DNA of 64,000 bases from Leptasterias polaris (lineage: Eukaryota > Echinodermata > Asteroidea > Forcipulatida > Asteriidae). Numbering within the stretch: the stretch's first letter is position 1; each line of letters starts with the position of its first letter. The stretch covers positions 5,022,001 to 5,086,000 of the forward strand of contig JAZGTN010000059.1 in assembly GCA_037783415.1 (NCBI GenBank). Direction: 5' to 3'. The notes beneath the pieces were generated by a model. It had not been told where the DNA came from. It did not search any database and worked only from the letters and a program-made list of their open reading frames with translations. Shown here in pieces: positions 1 through 11,300 of this stretch. The position numbers and the translations under genes were made by a program.

Positions 1-317
1 TGTGATTGGTCAACTCGCAAGGAGGGGGGGCCTAATGGATTGGTCTATTGACAAAAGGACAGACGACATAGGTTCTCATACTAAGCACTTAGAATTGATG
101 TTGTCAAGTGAGAAAATATGAGTAGATGTAAACCTGCAATCTTGAAATGTATTATGTTCAAGTGAGGTTTGCGGAGACACCATGTAGATGTTAAACTCTC
201 TCTATGAGCTGTTGTGGTTCTGAGAAGGACCGGCGATTGAACACCATGACTCACAGAGCCTCGGCCTTCAGCCTCGAACCAATAATCTGCCATGGTGTAC
301 TGGAATCTTGGAAGGCT

Positions 318-401
318 CGGACTTGCCTCCCAATGCCCCGGACTTGCCTCCCAATGCCCCGGACTTGCCTCCCAATGCCCCGGACTTGCCTCCCAATGCC
401 C
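318..401. repeat. 21-bp tandem repeat, 4 copies
   Basis: Four exact copies of a 21-mer beginning CGGACTTGCCTCCCAATGCC. The open frames across it are repeat artefacts. Confidence 0.95.
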
Positions 402-656
402 CGAATATATTTACAGTGATAAATAATAGTGGCAGCTTGTCCATCCTTGTCTCGCACATTTTGTAAAATGACAAGACAAAGATCTTGAATCGGGGACTTC
501 ACAATAACCCCCAGAAAAGGGATATTAGGATGCATGAATGCCAGTACCTTGTGTCTCTCGTTGTAAACTGTCAGTCGTAGGCCAGTCCAGAAAAATATGG
601 CACCCAGGCAATAACCAGGGGCATTGAGGCATTTTCCTCGTGAAGTACGTGTATCT

Positions 657-818
657 GGGGTGGATTTCACAAAGAGTTAGGACTGGTCTTATCTCAAGTT
701 AGGACGAGTTTTGTGAAACCGATCTTAGATCTTAGCTAGGATCGATCCTATGTCTAGGACTAGTCCTAACTCCTAGGACTAGTCCTAAGTTAGGACTAGG
801 CTTTGTGAAATCCACCCC
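657..818. mobile_element. Foldback MITE, GGACTAGTCCTA family
   Basis: About 162 bp with inverted ends GGGTGGATTTCACAAAG / CTTTGTGAAATCCACCC and internal repeats of the palindrome GGACTAGTCC. A related copy lies near 63.2 kb. Confidence 0.85.
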
Positions 819-1127
819 TGGGCTGTTTAAAGAGACTTTTTTTACATCAGGCCCTTGGGAGAGTTTGTTCCTTTTCCAGCATTTTTTGTTCATCTCCTCG
901 CTCTTTCAGAGTTTTTTGGAAGTGGTGGACTTGCTTTTATGACCAAACCTCTAGATTTCTATTGGAAAACGATGTAGAGAGTCTCCAAACCTCCGAGTTG
1001 TAACATCCTGTAAATTCAGGGAGCTTCATCTCTCCACACCAAGAGGAAACTGTTTTCTGGATTTTCTTTTCTTCGTATGTTCACACACACACCTTGATAG
1101 AATAATTTTCTTTGACTATACAAACAG

Positions 1128-1193
1128 ATGCAGATGCATCCAGGCATGAGACCCAACATGCAAAGACCTCCAATGGCAGGACATAGATTCCAG
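1128..1193 (+). CDS. RBM25: RBM25 exon 1 of window (N-terminal Met/Pro-rich)
   Basis: Acceptor ACAG at 1124-1127, donor GTAGGT at 1194, 22 codons in phase 0. The peptide MQMHPGMRPNMQRPPMAGHR is rich in Met, Pro and Arg, like the low-complexity N-terminus of RBM25. There is little sequence to anchor homology, but phase and composition fit the next exons. The first ATG falls exactly at the acceptor, so it may be internal rather than the initiator. Confidence 0.7.
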
Positions 1194-4100
1194 GTAGGTG
1201 GCAACATTTGGGGTTCAAAGTTCAAAGTTCAAGCGGGCCTTGCTCTATTTTGTTTTCCTGACTAGCTCAATGGGCTTATAGACCAGCCTCGTTACCATGG
1301 GGAAGCGTGCTGTATCAAGACCTCTTGCACTAACCCCTGGTAGGGATGTGCTGAAAAACAACGCTGATTGGCTGTCAAAAGTGACTGCTTTGCATGCACG
1401 CTTTTTAAAAACCTTTGAACAATTATATGGCGCGTCGAGCATGTGTGTAGTGTGGATTGGCCAAAGGCCTCGTTAAAATGTGCCATGTATTGTACTGGCA
1501 CATTTTAATTAACCGATACCAGGGGTTATGAGCGAGCAGTGCATGCTGGGAAAAAAAGATGGCACGGCAGGCAGTTTGCAAATTGTTGGCGGGCAATCTA
1601 CATACTTTAAGGAAGCATCCCTAAAGTCGGGCACATTCAAGACGCAAAAGAATGCTCCCATGCTCGCAAACCATCGGACCCGCTAGAACGTTCCACTAGG
1701 TCAAATCATTGTGCCAAAGTTTGGGAGCAATCCTAAATGAGTCACAACACGCCTATAGTATTTTTATTAAATAATAAACCACAAGGGAAACTGACTGGGT
1801 AAATTTTAAATGTTTTTGGGTTGAACAAAGAAAAATTGACTAGAGCGGGATTTGAACCAACGACCTCCGGATTAACGAGCCGGCGCTCTACCAACTGAGC
1901 TATCTAGCCCTATGTTGGCGGTCTCCCTATTTTGTCAATATCTTTGTTCGGGGGTGCCAGTCAGAAGCCATCCAACCGTAAACTGCCGTGTAGCCAGGGA
2001 TGACACCCAAGTATACGATACAACCTGGGAAGCGGCAGCTAGTATTTTTTATTGTTACAGAGCATTCTGGCAGTCCATTCTGTCCAATGGAACGTTCCAT
2101 GTCACATGCGCTGGAATACTTATCCAATCCAATAAGAAGCGATCCTACTGTTCTGTCTTTTGAGGAGCTCCTCAAAATATGTTTGAATGGCATGCAACAT
2201 TCTTTAATCTTGACTAGTATTGTATGAGGGGCTTGTCATCGTTTGCATTTAACTGTTCCCGAAACCAGACTGGAACATCAGTGTTCTTCAACCACTCCAA
2301 TGTGCTTGACCAGGCCAGCAAAAACTAGTGACTGAAGACACTAAGTTGGAAACATTTTAATACATATAATCATTGTTTGCTTGGTGGCTGCTTTTACCTA
2401 CTGAAAACCTTCCCTAGTGGTGTGTAGTTGTGTCTCCCTCCCCCCCCCCCCCCCCCATTTCACCCACTCGCACCTTGTGTTTCTAACTTTATTCATTAGA
2501 CCTACTGTAACTTCAGCATGCATGCTTCATTCCTGCGTGTGATTTTTCTTTGATTACAAATTTTCAAAGTATAATTCAACTGCAAACAGTAAGTCTAAAG
2601 AGCAGGGTCCAGTTTCATAGAGCTGCTTAAGCAGCAAATAGTGCTTAGCATTTTTATACTAAGCAAAACTGAGCAGGATACCAGTCACAGATGACACATG
2701 AGGAATGCTATGTTGGCTGGTAACCTTGTTATGGTAAGCATAATTTTGTTGTGCTTAGCTACTTTTTGTGCTTAAGCAGCTCTATGAAATTGGGCCCTGG
2801 CCTGGAATTATACAGAGGAATTATCCTACCCGTGCATAGTACTCCAGCATGGCAGAGCTGCTGCATTGTTATAGGAATGTGACGTCAGTGAAAACCAATT
2901 ATGGTAGAGTATCTTGCTCAAGAGCTCAAGTGCCACGACCGTGACTCGAACCCTCACCCTGCTGATCAGAAACATCAGAGCTTCAGTCCAGCAGCCGATT
3001 TCACGAAACTTTACACAACTGCGGAAGTTTACATGTGCAAGATTTATTGTATTAGTGGTGCACAACTTACACATTAAATGATGCGCAAATGGGCTTACGC
3101 AGTTGCGTAAGGTTACGTGAAATCAGCTGTTGTGCCCTTAAGCACTCGGCCACGCCACATGAAGAACTATGTAGTAACGTTTTAAGGCTACTAACACATG
3201 GGTTACAATAAAGAATGATGGTTAATTTCCAGCCCTGCATCCAACCCCCACCTCCTTTCCCCTTGACACATTCCACCCTTTGATAAAATGCTCACGGTAA
3301 GTCTCTGTGTTCAACATCTGTATGAATGGTTGTTTGTGATTCCGCTATGTGTCATTCACAGGGCTTTATGCAACCCATCCCACGCCAAGGCTTCAATCCG
3401 ACAGACATGACAGTGAGTTTAGGGAAATCCCAACCCCTCAAAGTGACAACAAAAACAAAAACAACAACAACAAAAACTGAGTAAAACAATTTTACCAGGT
3501 CGTTGACTCTAGTCGATCTGGTCCCAAGTCCAGAAGCTAAAAGTCACTTGAAAACAAAATGACAAATAAAGAAGTGCAATGTATATTTGGTTTGAGGTAA
3601 CACCATGTGTTTATCTACTTGCTTGGTACATTTTGTTAATTGAGAACTTGTCTTGCTATTTATTCTACTGCTGCGGAGTAGATTATTTGGTATTCTACTC
3701 CGCGGCAGTAGAATAAATAGCAAGACAAAATCTACCTAGCAAGTAGATAAACACATGATGTTACCCCAAACCAAATATACATTGATACCTCACCATGCAA
3801 TGCCTCAAATCCCATACAAAGAAGTGCAGTTAAAGAAAAGATTTAGCAAGGGTCTGTTTCAAACCCAGGCTAGGGCTTTGCCTCTGGTTGTGACTCCGGC
3901 TTTGGCTCAGTCATCAATTCTGGGCCCAGTTTCATATAGCTGCTTAAGCACAAAAAGTAGCTAACCACAACAAAATTATGCTTATCAGAATAAGGTTACC
4001 GGCCAAACTACCATGTCACATGTACAATTTTTGACTGGTATCCTGCTCATTTCTGCTTGGCAATGTTAAGCAATATTTTTTGCTAAAGCAGCTCTATGAA

Positions 4101-5249
4101 ATTGGGCCCTGGAGTGGATTGTAATGCTTCAATATCGAACGATGTCCTCGGCCCAATTTCTCAGAGCTGCTTGAGCAGAAAATATTGCTTAACATTTTTC
4201 TGCTTAGCAAAACTATGCAGGATACCAGTTGCATTCAGTACAAGTATAATGGTGTTTTAGCTGGTAACCTTATTCTGGTAAGCAAGATTTTGTTATGCTT
4301 AGCAACTTTTTAGGCTTCAGCAGCTCTTTGAAGTTGGGCCCTGAGCTTAAGCTGAGGATTTGAAGAAGCCCTAAGTCAATAGCAGTCTGGGCCCAATTGC
4401 TGAAACACAAAAAATAGCTAAGCAATACAAAATTATGCTTACCAGAATAAGGTTACCACCCAAAATACCATGTCACAAGTTCAATTTGTTACTGGTATCC
4501 TGCTCATTTCTGCTAAGCAGAAAATTGTTAAGCAATATTTTCCTGTTCAAGGAGCTCTGTGAAATTAGGCCCAGAACCCAATTTCGTAATAAAAAGTCGT
4601 CCTACCAGAATGGCATGCTGGCCAAAAACATTAACAGAAAACCGGATGCAAACAATGTTTAGTACACGGCAAGGGCCCAGTCTCATAAAGCTGTGGACCA
4701 GTAAGCACATTTTTGTGACGGTAGCAGAAAAATATGCGTGGGCAAAAATGAATTTTCATAAACGATCCAGAAGATTTGACGGCGCATCTGCGCATCTATC
4801 TGTTTGCATTGTTGCGTCACTCATCTGCTTACTAGAACCACTGGCGAGCTAGTGTGCCTTTTGCTTTGCCTACAGTAGGCAGCGTCAAGTAGAAACTGCT
4901 AAGCGACTCTCCGTAAGCAGAAAACATCTGCTTACAGGCTTTATGATATTGGTCCCTGCACATGAAGTTCCTTGAACAGCTTGTTTTCCCTCGACGTTTT
5001 TCCTACACTAGTGACGGCGTTCTGACCCTTGCAATGTGATTTGAATTCTCATGGCTGCTAATGTGCTCATAAAATTCATCTCGTTATTACTTTGTGGTTG
5101 TAACACCTGCATGGATTGATTTTAACAATGTCTTTAGTAAACACAGTTAATCAAATGCTAAAGTGTTCAGTAAACTTTTAAGTTACTGCTCAGGACGGAA
5201 TGTTTAATCTTGTAATTACCAAATTTTCCTCAAACAGCAGCAACAACAG

Positions 5250-5317
<68 letters not shown>

Positions 5318-8300
5318 GGAAGAATCGACACCTGGGGGTGATCCTGAATCCAACGGCGACAAACCCAAAACAACTGTGTTTGTTGGGAACATTTCAGACA
5401 GGGCTCCGGATGCTCTCATCCGTTCCATGCTTTCGGTGAGTCCAAGCTTCCTTTCTATACAAACCTTGGGCAAAAACACCTTTGCGAGAGACCCTCCCAT
5501 ATCCTCCAAAATACTTCACTCTATCATCATCATCATCATCATCATCATTATTATCATCGTTATTGAGTGAATGCAACTTGTACTTGCGTCAGGTCGATGC
5601 GGACACACCATAAGTCCCATCATCAGTGTCTTGAGTTCATCAGAAGTCACGCAGCCACTGTCCTCCATCAGGATCTTGACCATAAGCCATTCTGAGATAT
5701 GATGGACACAATACTATGACACTGTTGCATTTGGGTAAATCTGTCTGTATCTACACCAATTGCACAATGTGCAGCGCACTTACAAGCTCGTCTCCTGTCC
5801 GCCATTTTGGTAGTTAAAATGTGCACAAAAAAGGCAGAAATGGTACACGCGCATACGCACCAATTCCGCCTTTTTAGGAGTCAATTCCTTTTGTGCACAT
5901 TTTGACTCTGGGACTTCAGCTGGGGAGTTCGAGTTTTAGTAGATTTAGTTTCTAAGGTGTTGTTTTTTAATACAAAAAGCAATTTCACCCTCATCCCATT
6001 AACACATAAATTCCATTTATACAAGAATTCAATTTTAAGAACTAGGATTCTTCACAAACAGTAAGCGTCTTAATTTTTCTTCAGAAATGCGGCTCCTTTT
6101 CAAGTTGGAAGAGAGTTCAGGGAGCATCCGGTAAGCTGCAGGCGTTTGGCTTCTGTGAGTACATCGCACCTGAGGCTAGCCTCAGAGCCATCAGACTGTT
6201 ACACGACTTGGAATTAGGAGATAAGAAACTACTGGTGAGTATCTTTCTTTGTTTAGATGATCTTCCTGAACGAGGGAACTCCGCAAAGCAAGAAGATTGA
6301 AGGATATACCATACTTATTGATCATAACCTTCGTACTGTGTGACCATTCAATATTATCCAACTGTGGTTTTGAATGATACACTATGTCAGCCTACAATAT
6401 GATACCATGTTGTGATTGCATCTGCACAGTACACAGTCAACCCTCCTACTGTCTGACCATTCAATATCATCCAACTGTGAGTTTGAACAATAGATAAACT
6501 ATGACAGCCTGCAATTTGATATCATGTGGTGAATGTATCTACACAGTATACAGTCAACCCTCCTACTGCTTGACCATTCAATAACATCCAACTGCGGTTT
6601 TGAACGGTAGATAAACTATGTCGGCCTACAATATGATACCATGTTGTGATTGCATCTACACAGTACATGGTCAACCCTCCTACTGCTTGACCATTCAATA
6701 TCATTCAACTGCGGTTTTGAACGGTAGACAAACTATGCCAACCTACAATATGATATCATGGGGTGAATGCATCTGCACAGTTCACAGTCAACCCTCCTAC
6801 TGTCTGACCATTCAATATCATCCAACTGTGGGTTTAAACGATAGATAAACTATGACAGCCTGCAATTTGATATCATTTGGTGAATGCATCTATACAGTAG
6901 ATGGTCAACCCTCCTACTGTCTGACCACTCAATATCATCCACTGTGGCAGCCTGCAATGTGATATCATGTCTGTATCGTTTGGGCAATTTTAACCTCTCT
7001 GACTAGTCGTCAGTACGCACATTTGCTAGTAAAGGCACATTTTCCAGCTACAATTAGCGTACTTACGTCTGGAGATAAGTCTAAGCATTGACCTTTAAGA
7101 AATTTCAATCGAATGAGTTAAATTTGGGGTGAACAACAGAAAAGTAATTTGGGAATGAAAGTGAATGGGATTTGAATCTACAAATGCAGATTGATGTGCT
7201 GATGGTCTACCAACTAATCTATCTAGCCCTATATGTTGACGGTCTCCCTATTTTGTCTAAATAGACTTAAGCAAGACACTTCACCTTAGTTTTGTGTTGA
7301 ACCATCCGGTGCTTGTGGAGAGCAAGTTTATCCTGTTGATGTTTGCATTTACTCCCAAGTCTCATTTGTTTTTCTTTAAAAAAACCAAAATGGTATGTGT
7401 GTTAATTTTCCCCTTTTTTTCTCAGGTGAAAGTGGATGCTAAAACACGGGTGTTACTGGACGAGTATCTAGCAGACAAAGGACAGGTAAGTCCAATAGGC
7501 AGACTAGTCTGGCACCCTGTGTTTGCTCATGCGTTTTTTGTGACACAAAACGGCTTCTTGTCGCAAGTTGTCGCAACTCTATCAATATATGGCTCTGCTA
7601 AGTAGGATTGTGCCAAGTCAATTGTTATGTCCAGTTGTAGTTATCGGATGTTATTTTTTTTCTTTTATGAAGAGCTCAGAGGATCTGGATGACGAGACCC
7701 AAGGTGAAGACTCCAATGTCAAAGGTCAAGTTGATCGACTCATCAACGACTACAAACATGCACTCACCAAGCCACAAGGTAGGCTTAACCCTTAGACCGC
7801 CAGATTGTTTTGATGTTCGATTTTGTTATTTTTGTCAGTAGTGACTCTCACACCCTGTTGAGCTTATTAATGTACATTGACTTTATTTAATAATAATAAT
7901 GATAACAATTACTAGTTCTTATATCGCGCATTTTACAATAACGTCTCAATGCGCTTTACATTAGTGCCCTGGTCATTGGGCCAATAAACATTCCTTCAAT
8001 CTCTCTGGCTCCCTGGGGAGTACACCGCCCGAGCTGCCGTGGTGCTCCGAAGCTTCTTCATGCACAATATCAACCTCTACCCTTGCAGGTACCCATTTAT
8101 ACCCCTGGGTGAAGAGAAGCAATTGTAGTAAAGCATCTTGCTCAAGGACACAAGTGTCATGACCGGGATTCGAACCCACACTCCGATGACATAACCACCA
8201 GAACTTGAAATCGATGCTCTTAACGTGCTGCAGCATTTTGAACCTGCTGTAATCGAACTATTTGTTTGTTAGGTAATCCAAAAAGTAGTGAGTTACAATT

Positions 8301-11300
8301 ATCAAGGTATGAGGTGACAAAGGCATGAATTAGTTGTTCGGTTGCCACAGGGTTTAGATATTGTCTGATTGAATGGATATTTCGAAGGTTGTAGTTGGCC
8401 AGTTTAACACAGTTTGAAATCTGTGACTCGAGAGACATTGATGAGTTGAGGATGACACCTAGATTACTATTATTATTATTAGATGAGGCGTCTCAGGCAC
8501 AGCAGCAGCAGCAGCGAAGAGACACCGATCAACGGGACCCAAAGGAACCCAAGAAGACTAAGAAGGTATGATAACAAAAAGGGAGATCTTGGCCCAATTT
8601 CATAGAGCTGCTTAGCAGACAATTTTGCTTATGGATGTTCTGCTAAGCAAGAATTATAGCAGGATACCAGTCGGCAATGGTGTATGTGACATGGTATTTT
8701 GGCTGGTAACCTTATTCTGGTAAGCAACATTTTGTTGTGCTTAGCTAATATAGTGCTGTAGCAGCTCTATGAAATTGGGACTTGGCCACCAGAAATTGAG
8801 TCTAAAGCGTTAGACCACTCGGTCACAGCACACTACAACACTCTCCAGGTTCAGGGATGTGATTTTTTTGTTTGCCCCCCAAACCTAAGCTCAAATTCAT
8901 AAAAAAATGAAGATAAAAACATAAATAACGCTCCAGATTGCAGAGTAGGGCTTTGAAAACCAAAGATGAATGTTTTTAGTGGGCTTTGTGCTCGCAAGCA
9001 TTCGCCCTTTGCACTCTTGAGTTCAGTTTTCAAATCCCTGTAGGTTCCATCTCCCGGTTCCGTTTGTACAATTTACTGAATTTGTTCTCTTCCCCACCCC
9101 CTCCCCTCGTCTTGCAGGAGAATATTCAGGATCTGAATAACATCGAGGAGGACAAACGTCACATCATCAGCCGCGAGATTGATCGCTTCAGAGATACGTA
9201 CAAGGTAGGTTCAACTCCCACTCTCTCCTCCTCACTCTCAAAATAAATGAATGCTGTCAATTTTGTTTAGGGTACACATCTGTTCTAAAAAATGTCTCCC
9301 CAAGTTTAAATAAAAAGCCCCCTTTTTAATGACCTATTGATTATATGGTGTTTTAAATTGTTTTTTATATACTTCATTTTTTGGGATTGTTTTCACGACT
9401 GTCTGACATTGTTTAAAATAATGAAAATGAACCTTTGTAATCTGTGAAACAGAATTTGACAAAATCTCTTCAAATTAAAAATGACGCCAATAATAAATGC
9501 CATCTATAGCTTTCCATTTAAGGCAACACTTTTCCAATAAGAAACCCCAAAACAGTGTTTTATTTATCAAGAGAAATTTTAACAAAAATTGAAGTTATAA
9601 TTGATATCTTTAACCCATATCTACCTGACTGGTCACAGTACTTAAACACTGCTCATACCTAAGCCCATGTAGCGCTGTTGTTGGCGTGTCATGGCCGAGT
9701 GGTCTAATTCATTGGACCCAAGCTCTGGTGTTGTCAGCAGCAGAGTGTGGGTTTGAATTCCAGTCATGACACTTGTGCCCTAAAGGCACTTAACCATAAT
9801 TGCTTTGTAAAAATTTGGGAAGGTCGTGCATTCTGCTCTACCAGCCATGCTCCTACTGGATGATACCCATGCTTACATCCTTATGGGCTGTGAAGGGGGT
9901 AACCCTGTTTCAGCCCCAGGAGTAGGTGGCAACATGCCCCTGGTGGCATTTGATTTGGGTCAATAGCCCAAATCAGTTAAGTGTAGCCCTCACCTTGAAG
10001 TGGCCGTCCGTGGCATTGTGATGTGAGGGTCTCTCATTACAAAAAAATATATAAAAAAATTGTACATTAAACATTCATTATTTACTGCCTTCCACATAAA
10101 TATATCCCAATAATCTGTATACCGTTGGAAAGAGCGCATAATTCTCTTTAATGTGATATGTCATGTTATGTTTCCCCTTTCATATCACTAGAAATGAGAG
10201 TATAAAGAAAGACACTTAGTTATTGTTCATATTCGGGTTTTTAGCATTCTCCCGTGGTCCGCTGGCCAAATACCAGTTAAAACACAGGTCTGAGGACCAG
10301 TCAAAACTCACTCCAAACGGTCCGGCTGGTTAGTTCAGCGTTGAAAAGCATCCCTATTCATATGAAATAGTCCTGCTGGCTAGTCACTGACAAAAATTGA
10401 GGGCAAACCCTGGTTTTCCCCGTAGTTCATGTAGGTCGGCAGATATGGATTAAAGTTGACTTCAAAATTGTTGTAACTTGGCCCCAAAACCCGAAAAATA
10501 AAAAATAAGTTCAATCCAATCTAATTATTTGATTAATTTCATTTCATAAAGTAAGAAGATCCATTGGTTTACATGGGAAATGTATCATAGTTGGCAAGCC
10601 CGGTGTATTGTGCTGGCATATAGTTGACATAAAAAATGAATTGACATGACATGTAATGGACATCAGTTGGATTGTCCTAAACACGCATAAACTTTCTGCG
10701 GAATTGGCTGTGTCAAGTTACATTGATAGAACAAGGCATAGATTTGTGTAATCATGGTTGTTGCATATGATAGCACTTTAGCAGTAGCCATGGTGTAGGC
10801 AGGAGGTACTACAGATGTTTAAGCCCGATTTGAGATAAAAATTTAACCTTTGTTTAAAGACGGGCTCCTAGGTCAAATTCAGTTTTGTGATGCACTCATT
10901 TTCCAATAGATGAGGTCCTTATGGAAATGGGGAACAAACTACAAGTCTCACGTTAAAACGGTGTAAAATGCCACTGTGTTTGATAACCCTTGAAGTACAA
11001 TTTGTGTCAAAATTCAAAAGCATTCGATGCTTCACCTTTCAAACATATAGTCTGCAAATTTTTGTAAGGAGAATTTAAGGTCCATTCCTGAATTCTGTTG
11101 ATCTTCAATCAAAACTGCATTGAATTTGAGCTCATGACTTGCGCAGAAATTCCTGTTTGGAATTTACAGACTTGTTTGTTTTTGCAGGTCAATGACATCA
11201 TGTTTCAAATTTAGCTCTGAGAGACTATCAAATAAAATGGCATTTTACACCATTTTAATGTGAGGTTAGAGTCTTGTAACTTTACCCCCACTTTCATGTG

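Larger units (their letters stand above)
1..1127. other. Upstream sequence, probably an RBM25 intron
   Basis: No exon was recognised. It contains a 21-bp tandem repeat and one foldback MITE, described separately. The missing RBM25 first exon could lie here or outside the window. Confidence 0.5.

Noticed and set aside
251..670. 139-residue minus-strand frame
   Set aside because: It spans the 21-bp tandem repeat (RGIGRQV repeats) and has no recognisable domain.
1838..1912. Functional tRNA-Asn gene on the minus strand
   Set aside because: The fold is tRNA-like, but base 33 is C, stems have mismatches, and related copies with the same flanks occur at several loci. It is a SINE core.
5200..5509. 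Poly-Ser and poly-Cys frames over the CAG tract
   Set aside because: Alternative frames of the poly-Gln codons of RBM25 exon 3.
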